A DNA stretch of 40,585 nucleotides from Novosphingobium sp. AP12 (GTDB lineage Bacteria > Pseudomonadota > Alphaproteobacteria > Sphingomonadales > Sphingomonadaceae), in assembly GCF_000281975.1 (NCBI RefSeq), contig NZ_AKKE01000036.1, positions 1-40,585 on the forward strand, written 5' to 3'. The first letter of the stretch is position 1. Every line of letters starts with the position of its first letter. Made by a program: the position numbers and the translations under genes. Under the pieces are notes generated by a model. The model had not been told where the DNA came from, did not search any database, and worked only from the letters and a program-made list of their open reading frames with translations. Below are positions 28,437 through 37,197 of this stretch, piece after piece.

Positions 28437-29672
28437 ATGAATCAAATGAACATTCTGATTCTTGGCATCAACTATGCCCCTGAAATGGTGGGCATCGGCC
28501 CATACACGGCAGGCATGGCTGAATTCCTAGCGGCACAGGGGCACTCCGTCACCGTCGTCTGCGCCAAACCTTATTACCCACAGTGGAAGGTCGACCCGGC
28601 CTATGCTGGGGGGGGCAAGCGTACAACGATAGAGAACGGTGTGCGCGTAGTACGCGTGCCAACTTATGTTCCCTTCAATCCTGACGGAAAGCGGCGTCTT
28701 GCACATCACTTAAGTTTTGCTGCGCAGGCGCAGATAGCGATGACAGCGGAAACTCGCAAGAAAAAGCCCGATATTGTAATAGCCATTGCTCCTTCACTCG
28801 TGTCAATTATTGCTGCACGTGATGCTGCTCGCCGTACTGGCGCCAAGCTGTGGCTGCACATCCAAGATTTTGAAGTCGAAGCGGCCTTTGCTACTGGCCT
28901 TCTTAAAGAAGAAGGAGCATTAGCAAACGCTGCGCGACGATTTGAAAAGTGGGCGATTGAAGCTGATCAACTAAGTACAATCTCTCCTCAGATGTGCGCG
29001 AAGCTGGTCGAAAAAGGCGTCTCTCCCGAGCGAGTGTTCGAGTTCCGCAACTGGGCAAATATTGATGAAGTAATTCCATTGGATGGTGAATCTCCATACC
29101 GTAAAAGGTGGAAAATTCTGCGCCAGAATGTGGCGGTGTACTCTGGGAATATTGCTAATAAGCAAGGAATAGAGATAGTTGTTGAAGCTGCGAAGTTGCT
29201 TCAGCGACGCAAAGATTTGATGTTTGTGGTTTGTGGGAATGGACCGAATAGAGCTCAATTACACAAACAGGCTGACGGACTAGACAATATCCAATTCCAC
29301 GACCTTCAGCCACGTGAATTCCTCTCTGACTTGCTCGGACTCGCGACAATTCATCTGCTGCCGCAGATTGCCAGTGCGGCAGATCTAGTATTGCCTTCAA
29401 AACTGACCAATATGCTGGCTTCGGGCCGCCCCATCGTCGCCACTACGTTACCGGGCACTGGTTTGGCGGACGAGGTCGAGGGATGCGCTTTGGCAACTCA
29501 ACCCGGCGACGCGCACGCATTCGCCACAGCGATTGAGAAGCTGCTAGATGATGAAGATTTGCGGTTCTCCATGGGGCGAGAAGCTCGTCAGCGCGCCCTT
29601 CAGCGATGGAGCCGAACCAGCATTCTAGACAAGTTTGATAACAAACTTCGTGGGTTTGGGAAGGTCGGTTGA
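28437..29672 (+). CDS. wcaI: WcaI-like GT4 glycosyltransferase
   Basis: A 411-residue GT-B fold enzyme close to the colanic-acid WcaI group. The N-terminal domain starts NILILGINYAPEMVGIGPYT and contains CAKPYYPQWKVD and WLHIQDFEVEAAFATG. The C-terminal domain has VAVYSGNIANKQGIEIVVEA and FVVCGNGPNR. The donor-binding part is LLPQIASAADLVLPSKLTNML. It acts at the cytoplasmic face and probably adds fucose or hexose to the lipid-linked repeat unit. The start is ATG 28437 (or 28446), 6 bp after fcl, with a weak ribosome binding site. Bases 28700-29400 are clearly more AT-rich than the flanking genes and use codons such as AAA, ATT and GAA freely, suggesting a transferred or recombined segment. 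Confidence 0.92.
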   Translation: MNQMNILILGINYAPEMVGIGPYTAGMAEFLAAQGHSVTVVCAKPYYPQWKVDPAYAGGGKRTTIENGVRVVRVPTYVPFNPDGKRRLAHHLSFAAQAQIAMTAETRKKKPDIVIAIAPSLVSIIAARDAARRTGAKLWLHIQDFEVEAAFATGLLKEEGALANAARRFEKWAIEADQLSTISPQMCAKLVEKGVSPERVFEFRNWANIDEVIPLDGESPYRKRWKILRQNVAVYSGNIANKQGIEIVVEAAKLLQRRKDLMFVVCGNGPNRAQLHKQADGLDNIQFHDLQPREFLSDLLGLATIHLLPQIASAADLVLPSKLTNMLASGRPIVATTLPGTGLADEVEGCALATQPGDAHAFATAIEKLLDDEDLRFSMGREARQRALQRWSRTSILDKFDNKLRGFGKVG

Positions 29673-29917
29673 GTAGTGGCGAAGCAAAGATGTCGGTCAG
29701 AATTGTCTAGGGTAAGTGCACTGCCGAAGATTGATTGATTTCGAATTTTTTACACAGGCAAACGCATCCTAGTGGTGCCGGCCGCGGCTATCGGCCGCTT
29801 TCGCGCCAAGACCGCGCCTGCGAAGCTGACGGCCATGCTGATGTAAGCAGTTACCGACCTGTACATTCGTTCGCAGTCGCCGCATAAACTTGCACGAGTT
29901 TGGAACCGAGGGATTTT
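29673..29917. other. Intergenic spacer inside the polysaccharide locus
   Basis: About 245 bp without a gene, the widest break after wcaI. It contains GCGGC-TATCG-GCCGC followed by TTTC at about 29786-29804, a possible weak terminator. The reading just after it looks like a gene scrap (AKTAPAKLTAMLM, stop near 29848) that I cannot identify. A promoter for the following genes may lie here. Confidence 0.35.
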
Positions 29918-31027
29918 ATGTCGCATGGACGTCTAAACCGGAGGGGGGAAGCGAAGCAGCCGCGCTTCGTGATCGCCGTTGCATCTCTCGGTGATTATAG
30001 AGGAAACGTAGTCAAAGCACTAAAGCGCCGGTTGGGTGATAAGCTCACCATTTACGCGGGCGGACCTGCTTATAGCGAGTCAATCCGCCTCCTCGACTAT
30101 GAACAGGCGGGCGTTCGGCGACTTCGAAATTACTATCTCAAGGGCGATGTTCTGCTGCAGCAACTGCCATGGTCGGCTCTGCTGTGCGCAGAATCGCTAA
30201 TCCTCGACCTAAATCCACGGGTACCGCATGTCTGGCTGATCACCGGGGTGCGACGGCTGCTGGGACGGCGGACGATGCTTTGGGGGCATGCCTGGCCGCA
30301 TGCCGGACCTGGCGCGCGCAGCGATCGCCTACGCGGGCTGCTCCGGCGCCTAGCGAGCGGCCTTGTCGCTTACACTGAGACGCAGGCGCAGGCGCTGCGC
30401 GACACGCTGCCCGGCCGACCGATCCAGGCAGCGCCAAATGCGCTCTATCCAGCTCACGACATGCGTTTCGAATTAACGCAGCAGCGCTTCCGGATTCTGT
30501 ATGTCGGCCGGATCGTGGCTGAGAAGAAGGCCGACCTCCTTATCGAAGCCTTCGTGCGGGTGGCGGATCGAATGTCTGGCGTCGTGCTAACGATCGTAGG
30601 AGATGGACCAGAGCGAGCGGCGTTGATGGAGAGAGCGCAGGCCAGCGCGGTCGCGGACCGGATCGAGTTTCCCGGCTACATTTCAGAGCACGAACGGCTG
30701 AGGCCGATCTATGCCGAGACGATCGTCAGCGTCTCGCCAGGCTACGTCGGTCTGTCGGTGACTCAAAGCCTCTCCTTCGGTGTGCCGATGCTAATCTCAC
30801 GCGACGAGAGGCATTCACCGGAAATCGAGGCGGTGCGACCGGACTTTAATGCCGAGTTTTTCGAAACTAATGACGCGGATGCGCTGGGCGCGGGGTTGCT
30901 GCGGTTTGTGGAACATGCCCACGTTTGGCGCCATCGAGGGCCGGCTATCGTCGAGGACTGCGCCGCGCGCTACTCGGTGGAGCGGATGGCCGAAGGCCTA
31001 GCGCTGGCTTTGACCGGCGAGCAGTGA
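29918..31027 (+). CDS. GT4-family glycosyltransferase
   Basis: A 369-residue GT-B enzyme. The N-terminal acceptor domain (about 1-185) begins RFVIAVASLGDYRGNVVKAL and includes LWGHAWPHAGPG. The C-terminal donor domain carries FRILYVGRIVAEKKADLLIEAF, LTIVGDGPERAAL and the E-rich SVSPGYVGLSVTQSLSFGVP, which in this family holds the nucleotide-sugar contacts. I chose ATG 29918 because GAGGGA is 5-6 nt upstream; TTG 29900 is less likely. There is no membrane segment, so it works at the inner face of the cytoplasmic membrane. The sugar it transfers cannot be told from the sequence. Confidence 0.88.
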   Translation: MSHGRLNRRGEAKQPRFVIAVASLGDYRGNVVKALKRRLGDKLTIYAGGPAYSESIRLLDYEQAGVRRLRNYYLKGDVLLQQLPWSALLCAESLILDLNPRVPHVWLITGVRRLLGRRTMLWGHAWPHAGPGARSDRLRGLLRRLASGLVAYTETQAQALRDTLPGRPIQAAPNALYPAHDMRFELTQQRFRILYVGRIVAEKKADLLIEAFVRVADRMSGVVLTIVGDGPERAALMERAQASAVADRIEFPGYISEHERLRPIYAETIVSVSPGYVGLSVTQSLSFGVPMLISRDERHSPEIEAVRPDFNAEFFETNDADALGAGLLRFVEHAHVWRHRGPAIVEDCAARYSVERMAEGLALALTGEQ

Positions 31028-31032
31028 AGGCC

Positions 31033-32226
31033 ATGCGGATTGCCTATGTCGTCTCCGACTTAACCTTTCCGCCACAGGAAGGTTTGCACGAGCAGACCCT
31101 ACTAACCGCGCAGTTAATCGGCGGCACAGATCGGACCGTCGATATCTACGGCTTCGTTCGACGGCCCGAAATGCTTGACCTGAGCGCAATGGAGAAGGCT
31201 ACCGGGTTGCGCTTCGCTGCCCCGCCCATACCGTCCAGGCTCCCGAACCTTCTTTTGGGTCTTCAGAACTCGTTGCAGCCAAGCCGTAATGCTAGCGCGC
31301 TGCTTGACAAGCTTAAGCATTATGATGTGATCCACCTAGAAAATCTGGCAGCTTGCGGTTTGGTCCGGGCTCATTCCGCTGCAAGAACGGTGGCCGGTGT
31401 GATTGATCCCGGCAGCCTCAGATGGCAGCGTATGAAGGCCAGCGCGACGACCTTGCGAGGGCGCGCGTCGGCTACCGCGCAGCAGGCGCTACACACACGC
31501 CTCGAAAATCGGATCGCACAGCCCGGCGTTACCATTCACGTGGTGTCGGAACCCGACGCACTCTACCTCACCTCCCGTGTTCGGCGGACGGACGTGGTTG
31601 CGATACCGGTCGCACTCGCACTCGAAAGCGGTGCACCGCTTTCGAGTGTGCCATCTAAATGTGAAGTTATCGTGTTCATTGACTTGCGCCGGGAGCATTT
31701 ACGGCAAAGCTTCTTATGGGCTGCAAAAACCGTCCTGCCAGCCCTCGTGCAAAAGGGGGGCGGCGACATCTCCATTAAGGTTCTTGGCCGAATTGCGGCA
31801 GATCCCGAACTCTTCGCAGCAACTGCAGCACTGCCGCTTTCATTCGTCCCTTATGTGGACGATCTTGCTGGTGCATTGCAGCGAGCGGCACTCGTGCTAG
31901 TGCCGGACCGGACCGGGACTGGCCTCAAAAACCGGGTAATTCAGGCGATGGCGCTTGGCTGCCCGGTCGCCGGAACCTCCGTTGCGTTCGAAGGCATCCC
32001 GGCCACTGACGGCGCCGAAGCGATCATAGAAGAGGATGGCGCCCGCTTGGCCACACGATCAGCCGCGCTCCTCCGCGATGAGCGGGCACGTCTTGCGGTT
32101 GGACGTGCCGGTGCGGAATTTGCAGTCGCGCGTTACGGCCGCCAAGCCAATGCTCAACGGTGGCACCAGGTGTATGACAGGATTGCGGGACGGACACTGG
32201 CCCCGTCAACTGGAGGCCCGGAGTGA
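31033..32226 (+). CDS. GT4-like glycosyltransferase
   Basis: A 397-residue GT-B type protein. It begins MRIAYVVSDLTFPPQEGLHEQT, has DVIHLENLAACGLV near 97 and a donor-domain strand pair around 215-260. A diagnostic ALVLVPDRTGTGLKNRVIQAMALGCPVAGTS segment lies near 290-320, as in WcaI/WcaL-like enzymes. ATG 31033 is preceded by GAAGG; GTG 31024, overlapping the previous stop as GTGA, is an alternative start. It is translationally linked to the preceding glycosyltransferase and to the next acetyltransferase. A perfect 30-bp palindrome lies within codons 196-206. Specificity is unknown. Confidence 0.85.
   Translation: MRIAYVVSDLTFPPQEGLHEQTLLTAQLIGGTDRTVDIYGFVRRPEMLDLSAMEKATGLRFAAPPIPSRLPNLLLGLQNSLQPSRNASALLDKLKHYDVIHLENLAACGLVRAHSAARTVAGVIDPGSLRWQRMKASATTLRGRASATAQQALHTRLENRIAQPGVTIHVVSEPDALYLTSRVRRTDVVAIPVALALESGAPLSSVPSKCEVIVFIDLRREHLRQSFLWAAKTVLPALVQKGGGDISIKVLGRIAADPELFAATAALPLSFVPYVDDLAGALQRAALVLVPDRTGTGLKNRVIQAMALGCPVAGTSVAFEGIPATDGAEAIIEEDGARLATRSAALLRDERARLAVGRAGAEFAVARYGRQANAQRWHQVYDRIAGRTLAPSTGGPE
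31619..31648. repeat. Perfect 30-bp palindrome inside a glycosyltransferase gene
   Basis: CACTCGAAAGCGGTG is followed immediately by its exact reverse complement CACCGCTTTCGAGTG, with no loop. It is read as ALESGAPLSSV in the glycosyltransferase. Perfect palindromes of this length are not expected by chance in 40 kb and can extrude as cruciforms. The shorter arms CGGCACT/AGTGCCG occur about 250 bp downstream (31887-31907). Confidence 0.97.
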
Positions 32227-32810
32227 TGACGGAACAGACGGACGAGGCTGGCGGACTGCTGGTCATGGGAAAGGCCGGCGCGACAATGGACAGGCCCAGC
32301 TTCTCGCTACGCAACCGCATCGAGCGCACGCTGTTCATGCTGGTCTGGGTGCTGGGTGCCAGTTGGACGCCGCCGCCACTTCATGCTTGGCGTTGCCTGC
32401 TGCTGCGGTGGTGTGGCGCGCGGATCGGCAGCCGCGTGAAGCTATATGGCAGTACCGCAATCTGGCATCCGGCGAACCTCGATATCGAAGACGGCGCTAC
32501 GGTCGGCCCGCGCGTACGTATCTACAACCAGGGCGCAATCAGTATCGGCGCGGGGGCGGTCGTCTCACAAGACGTGCACTTGTGCGCAAGCAGCCATAAC
32601 GTGTCAGACCCGAACTTTCAGCTGGTTCTGCGGCCGATTCGCATCGGCCCGCGCGCCTGGATCGCGGCGGACGCATTCGTTGGGCCTGGGGTAACGGTGG
32701 GCGAGGGAGCGGTGCTAGGGGCGCGAGGCGTCGCGATCCGCGATCTCGAACCTTGGAGCATCTATCGCGGAAACCCGGCCGCAATTGTAAAGAAGCGAAA
32801 GCTGCTCTAA
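32226..32810 (+). CDS. WcaF-like hexapeptide acyltransferase
   Basis: A 194-residue left-handed beta-helix acetyltransferase. A hydrophobic N-terminal helix (RTLFMLVWVLGASWTPPPLHAWR) precedes hexapeptide repeats (ANLDIEDGATVGPRVRIYNQG, AISIGAGAVVSQDVHLC). The catalytic His is in CASSHNVSDPNFQL. More repeats (GPRAWIAADAFVGPGVTVGEGAVLGARG) and the closing YRGNPAAIVKKRKL follow, as in WcaF and other sugar O-acetyltransferases. It most likely adds acetyl groups to the repeat unit from acetyl-CoA. The start ATG 32226 overlaps the upstream stop as TGATG. Confidence 0.9.
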   Translation: MTEQTDEAGGLLVMGKAGATMDRPSFSLRNRIERTLFMLVWVLGASWTPPPLHAWRCLLLRWCGARIGSRVKLYGSTAIWHPANLDIEDGATVGPRVRIYNQGAISIGAGAVVSQDVHLCASSHNVSDPNFQLVLRPIRIGPRAWIAADAFVGPGVTVGEGAVLGARGVAIRDLEPWSIYRGNPAAIVKKRKLL

Positions 32811-32903
32811 GCAGCGCCAGTGATGACAACCCGGCCATTGCTGGCGCGCCATTCCGGGCGGCGGCGCGCGACGGGGCGATCCACGGCGTAAGGGAACTGC
32901 ACG

Positions 32904-34268
32904 TTGGAACTTCAGATCATCCTTACGTATGTGCTAGCTGCCTGCCTGAATGTGGCGGCTCTTTGGCGCGTACGGCTGGCGCGGCTGACCTTTATCGACG
33001 GACTAATCCTCGGCATGACCTATTACGTCAGCGTGCCGATGGTAGCAGTGCTGGCCGCCGGGCGGATCGGTCCCGAATTTGTACCGATCTCTGATTATCG
33101 GCCTTATGTAGACACAACCACCAGTTACTTGATCATCGGCGGAATAGCAGCGCTGTCGCTTGTGCGACTGCTCATTCCCGGTCAGAAAACAATGCCGCTG
33201 CGTAGCCAAGCATACTCGCTGCGCTACCTGCTGCGTGCACTGCTGCTCCTCTACTTTGCGACCACAATTATCTCCTTTTTTGTCAGCGGCGTCGCTTCGG
33301 GCGGGCATTGGTTCCGCGCGAGCCACGAGCTGATGGAGACCAGCCCTGGCTATGTGGCCCTGAAGCAGATCAGCAACATCACGCGCACTATCGTGTTTGG
33401 CGCTTTGGCAACGGTGGCGGTGCGCGACCGGAGCGCTGCGCGGCGGGCGCTGGTGATTGGCGCGACCATTGTGCTGGTCGACCTGTTCGCCACGTTCAAC
33501 CGTATCACAATTGTCTACTTTCTAGTGCTGGTTTTGGTCTGCTTCCGCCGCCGCGCACTTCTAACCTGCGGCGCACTTGGAGGGCTGCTGCTGTCGGGAG
33601 CGTATGTGTCAAGCGGGTTCACCGAATTTCGCGGCTTGGTTGGCATGTACGGCTACAGCCCATCGGGTTTCAGCCAAGCACTGGATGGCGCAGTGCGCCG
33701 GATGACCGAGGAAGAGAAGCCGTTCGTGGACCAGATGAACGGGGTGTTTGAATCGATCAACATCACTGTGTTCAACTATGTCGTCCAGTATCGGGGGCAG
33801 TTGGGCGTGTCGACCAGCGATGTAATCGTTCGCCCGCTCACTACAGTGATCCCGCGCGCTGCGCTGCCTTCGCGCCCGCCGCCATTTGCGTCGGTATTGG
33901 GCAAGGCGATCACAGGCAGCGATGCCGCGGCACTCAATTCGACGCTATGGGGCGAGTTCTACGCCGGTGCGGCGGTGCCAGGACTGTTGATCTGGTTGCT
34001 GTTTCTGCCGCCGCTACACCTCCTTTACGTCTGTCTGGCGCGCGCCAACCCCGCTTACGGCCCGATCGGCGCGCTGGTCGCATTCGCCTGGTGGCGGTTT
34101 GACACTTCCTTCTTGATGAACGCCGGAATCTTCGCTGTCCTCATCCACTTCCTCCTCCTCCTGTCTGTCCGGGCGGGCCGTGATCTGTTCGGTAAGCCGC
34201 GACGTCGGCTGCCCCCGCCGCGACCGCCTTTGCCCGCCGCTGCAGATTTGAAGGGGAGCATCCTTTGA
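32904..34268 (+). CDS. wzy: Wzy-like oligosaccharide repeat-unit polymerase
   Basis: A 454-residue integral membrane protein with about ten hydrophobic segments, including LTYVLAACLNVAALW, YLIIGGIAALSLV, LLRALLLLYFATTIISFFV and VYFLVLVLVCF. A large periplasmic loop lies at about 235-345. It contains SGFTEFRGLVGMYG and STLWGEFYAGAAVPG, the GE-x-Y/F-x-G pattern seen near the end of O-antigen/EPS polymerases. It should link lipid-bound repeat units at the periplasmic face. The start is TTG 32904 with AAGGGA upstream and no in-frame ATG near. The C-terminus is cytoplasmic and Pro/Arg-rich. The stop overlaps the flippase start. The family assignment rests on topology and context. Confidence 0.78.
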   Translation: MELQIILTYVLAACLNVAALWRVRLARLTFIDGLILGMTYYVSVPMVAVLAAGRIGPEFVPISDYRPYVDTTTSYLIIGGIAALSLVRLLIPGQKTMPLRSQAYSLRYLLRALLLLYFATTIISFFVSGVASGGHWFRASHELMETSPGYVALKQISNITRTIVFGALATVAVRDRSAARRALVIGATIVLVDLFATFNRITIVYFLVLVLVCFRRRALLTCGALGGLLLSGAYVSSGFTEFRGLVGMYGYSPSGFSQALDGAVRRMTEEEKPFVDQMNGVFESINITVFNYVVQYRGQLGVSTSDVIVRPLTTVIPRAALPSRPPPFASVLGKAITGSDAAALNSTLWGEFYAGAAVPGLLIWLLFLPPLHLLYVCLARANPAYGPIGALVAFAWWRFDTSFLMNAGIFAVLIHFLLLLSVRAGRDLFGKPRRRLPPPRPPLPAAADLKGSIL

Positions 34269-35626
34269 TCAGGCGGGTGATGAGTGGTGTCGGCGCTAAC
34301 ATCGTCGATAAGCTGATTGTCAGCGGCACGCAGCTCCTGCTCGTGCCGGTCCTGGCGAATGCTTGGGGCCTCCACCTTTACGGGCTCTGGGTGATGATGT
34401 TTACCGCACCTTCTTTCCTGGCGATGGGCGATTTCGGCTTCGCACAGGCGGCCGGAACCAAGATGACTATGGCAGTGGCGCGCGGCGAGCACGAGGAAGC
34501 GGTGAACATCTTCCAGAGCGCTTGGGTAGCGATCCTCACCTCGTCCGCCGGCCTTGTCGCGCTCGCCGCGCTTCTGGTGTGGCTGCTGCCCGAAAGTCTG
34601 CTCCAGGGGGGCGCTGGCATGGCTGCAGGCGACATCCGCTCGACTCTGTTTCTGCTAATCCTTTATGGGATTGCTGCAATCCAAGGCAGCATCTTCTTCG
34701 CTGGTTTCCGCTGCGCGGGGCTATTCGCGGTAGGCGCGTTCTGGAACGCGCTTATCATCCTTGTCGAAAGTAGCGCCGTGATCGCGGTAGTGTGGCTTGG
34801 CGGCGCTGGGCCGCTCACGGCGGCCGCTGCATTTCTGGGCGGCCGATTGGTCGGGCTTGCGGGGCAGTTTCTGTTGCTGCGTCAGCGGGTGCCATGGTTG
34901 CGCGTCGGCCTGACGCGTGCGCGGTGGGAGGAAACGCGCCGGCTATTCGCGCCTGCTGGCGCGGTCATGCTGGTACCGATTGCGCAGGCGCTCTCGCTGC
35001 AGGGTACGGCGCTGGCGCTGGGCGCGGTGGCAGGCGAGGCAGCAGTGCCTGCATTCACTGCGGCGCGCACGTTGTCACGCGTTGGCATGCAAATGTGTTG
35101 GTTACTTAACACACCTCTGATGCCGGAATTCACCGCCGCCTCCGCGCGCAAGGACCGTGGCGCTATGGCGACGATGGTGCTGGCCACGTTGGCGATGACC
35201 GTGCTGCTCGTCCTTCCCTATGCGGGCATATTCGCCCTGTTAGGTCAGGAAGCGATCCTGCTCTGGACGGGCGGTGCGATTCACGCCCCCGAGCCGCTGC
35301 TACTCGCCATGGCAGGCAGCATGGTGTTCGGCGGCTTTTGGTATCCTGTTTCGAACCTGATCCTCGCGCTGAACCGACATGCTAGCTACACCTTCTACTA
35401 TGTACTGTTCGCCGCGCTCAGCTTGCCCGCAACCTATCTGCTTGCTGAACGCTTCGGGGCGACTGGGGCGGGGCTAGCGATGATGACGATGGATGCGGCA
35501 ATGCTGGTGCTGATCGTGCTGATCGCGCGGCGTCTTTTGGTGAGCGGCGACGAACTGCGCCGAGCCGTCCCGCTGGCACGGAAGCGGCTGGCGGAGCTTT
35601 TCACGCGAAAGGTGGCTAAAACCTGA
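34265..35626 (+). CDS. wzx: Wzx-like polysaccharide flippase
   Basis: A 453-residue protein of the MOP/MATE-like superfamily with about 12-14 membrane helices. The N-terminal ANIVDKLIVSGTQLLLVPVLANAWGLHLYGLWV resembles Wzx proteins. Typical motifs are FGFAQAAGTKMTMAVARGE, GTALALGAVAGEAAVPAFTAARTL and NTPLMPEFTAASARKD. The C-terminus is short, basic and cytoplasmic. It flips the undecaprenyl-linked repeat unit across the inner membrane to Wzy. The start TTG 34265 overlaps the Wzy stop and has AAGGGGAG seven bases upstream; ATG 34280 is an alternative. Its stop overlaps the next start. Confidence 0.88.
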   Translation: MIRRVMSGVGANIVDKLIVSGTQLLLVPVLANAWGLHLYGLWVMMFTAPSFLAMGDFGFAQAAGTKMTMAVARGEHEEAVNIFQSAWVAILTSSAGLVALAALLVWLLPESLLQGGAGMAAGDIRSTLFLLILYGIAAIQGSIFFAGFRCAGLFAVGAFWNALIILVESSAVIAVVWLGGAGPLTAAAAFLGGRLVGLAGQFLLLRQRVPWLRVGLTRARWEETRRLFAPAGAVMLVPIAQALSLQGTALALGAVAGEAAVPAFTAARTLSRVGMQMCWLLNTPLMPEFTAASARKDRGAMATMVLATLAMTVLLVLPYAGIFALLGQEAILLWTGGAIHAPEPLLLAMAGSMVFGGFWYPVSNLILALNRHASYTFYYVLFAALSLPATYLLAERFGATGAGLAMMTMDAAMLVLIVLIARRLLVSGDELRRAVPLARKRLAELFTRKVAKT

Positions 35627-37197
35627 TGATTCTCGATTTCGACAAGTTTGATGGCGCGCTCGCAAGTCCACGCGTGCTTGTCGTGGGTGCAGGGGCCGCA
35701 GGCATCGTGCTGGCGGTGGCGCTTGCGAGGCGCGGCGTGGACGTTTTGCTGTGCGAAGCCGGTGGGCGTAGCGTGGAGCCGGCTTCGCAGGCGTTGAACG
35801 ATGCGGTGTTAAGGGGCCGTCGCCACGCCGGCATCGCTGAGGGGCGCGGCCGCCTGCTGGGCGGCACCACGACGCTGTGGGGCGGTCAACTCATATCCTT
35901 TCGCGAGATCGACTTTCGCGCCCGTCCATGGCTGGGGCTGGACGCATGGCCGATCACGCGCGGCGACGTGGCGCCCTATTACGAGGCGGTAGCAACGATG
36001 CTCGGCCTACCAGTGCGCGGCGACGATGACGCGCTGGTTTGGGAGGCGCTAGGCCTCACGCGACCCGAGCTTGGTACCGATGTCGAGTTTGTGCTGACCC
36101 GCTGGCTGAAGGAGGCGAATCTCGCTCGCGCCTTCCGCAGCGATCTCGAGATGAATCCCAAGCTGACAGTGCTGCTGCATGCCACCGCCACCAGCTTTGT
36201 GCCCGGCGCGGACAGTGCCATCCGTGCGGTCACGCTTCGCTCCCCCGGTGGACGCAGCGTTGCGGTGGAGGCGGACCATGTTGTTGTCGCCACCGGCACG
36301 ATCGAGGCAAGTAGGTTGATGTTGGCGGCGGCGCAGCAGGACACTACCTTGCCCTGGGCTAACAACCCCCATGTCGGCGCCGCCTTCCAGGACCATCTTG
36401 ACGTTCGCGCGGCAGAGGTGACCGTGCTCGACCGGAAGCGGTTCTCCAACACGTTCGACAACATTTTCTTGAAAGGGTTCAAGTATAACCCCAAGGTAGT
36501 GCTGGCTCCCCACGTCCAGGAAGCGGCGGGGATCACCAATGTCGGAGCGGTGTTCACCTTTGAATCATCGCTTACGGAGCATTTGTCTAACCTAAAAATC
36601 TTCCTGCGCGCGATGCGCAATGGCGCAGTGCCGCCGAACTTGCGCGCGATGCCGGCTCATCTGAAGGCACTGGCGAAGATTTGGTGGCCGCTGATCCGCC
36701 GCTACTTGCGGGACAACCGCGCCTTTAATCCCGCAGATCTCGGCATTAGCCTGCGCTTACATTGCGAGCAAAAGCCGATAGCGCGTAGTCGCATTACGCT
36801 GGATTCTGCGAGGACGGATGCTAACGGGATGCCGCTGGCGGTGCTCGATTGGCAGATCGACGGGATCGAGGTTGAGGCGATGGCGATCTGCTGCGAGCGA
36901 GTGGCGACTGCGTTAGCGGAGCGCGGCCTCGCTCGGTTGGAGATTGATCCACGTATCCTAGCACGCGATCCCGCCATTCTAGACGATGCCCGCGACACGA
37001 ACCATCATTGTGGCGGCTTGCGCATGGCGGCCAGTCCAAGGGACGGCGTTGTCGATGCGGACTGCCGTGTGCACGGCACTAAAAACCTGTACGTCGCCGG
37101 GGCTGCGGTTTATCCCAGTTCAAGCTTCGCCAACCCTACGTTCACCGCCATGGCACTGGCGCTGCGGCTTGCAGATCGAATTGCAGGACAAGCATGA
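35626..37197 (+). CDS. GMC-family FAD oxidoreductase
   Basis: A 523-residue flavoprotein of the glucose-methanol-choline type. The FAD fold is VLVVGAGAAG (17-26) with Glu44 for the ribose. GRGRLLGGTTTLWGGQL lies near 73-90, the segment that usually holds the flavin. VVVATGTIEASRLML follows near 220. The C-terminal active-site region is NHHCGGLRMAASP (His460/His461) and NLYVAGAAVYPSSSFANPTFTA with Asn503, the usual His/Asn pair. No signal peptide is present, so it is cytoplasmic. It is linked to Wzx by a TGATG overlap and to the aldo/keto reductase by ATGA. It probably oxidises a hydroxyl of a sugar or sugar-like intermediate; the substrate is unknown. Confidence 0.9.
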   Translation: MILDFDKFDGALASPRVLVVGAGAAGIVLAVALARRGVDVLLCEAGGRSVEPASQALNDAVLRGRRHAGIAEGRGRLLGGTTTLWGGQLISFREIDFRARPWLGLDAWPITRGDVAPYYEAVATMLGLPVRGDDDALVWEALGLTRPELGTDVEFVLTRWLKEANLARAFRSDLEMNPKLTVLLHATATSFVPGADSAIRAVTLRSPGGRSVAVEADHVVVATGTIEASRLMLAAAQQDTTLPWANNPHVGAAFQDHLDVRAAEVTVLDRKRFSNTFDNIFLKGFKYNPKVVLAPHVQEAAGITNVGAVFTFESSLTEHLSNLKIFLRAMRNGAVPPNLRAMPAHLKALAKIWWPLIRRYLRDNRAFNPADLGISLRLHCEQKPIARSRITLDSARTDANGMPLAVLDWQIDGIEVEAMAICCERVATALAERGLARLEIDPRILARDPAILDDARDTNHHCGGLRMAASPRDGVVDADCRVHGTKNLYVAGAAVYPSSSFANPTFTAMALALRLADRIAGQA

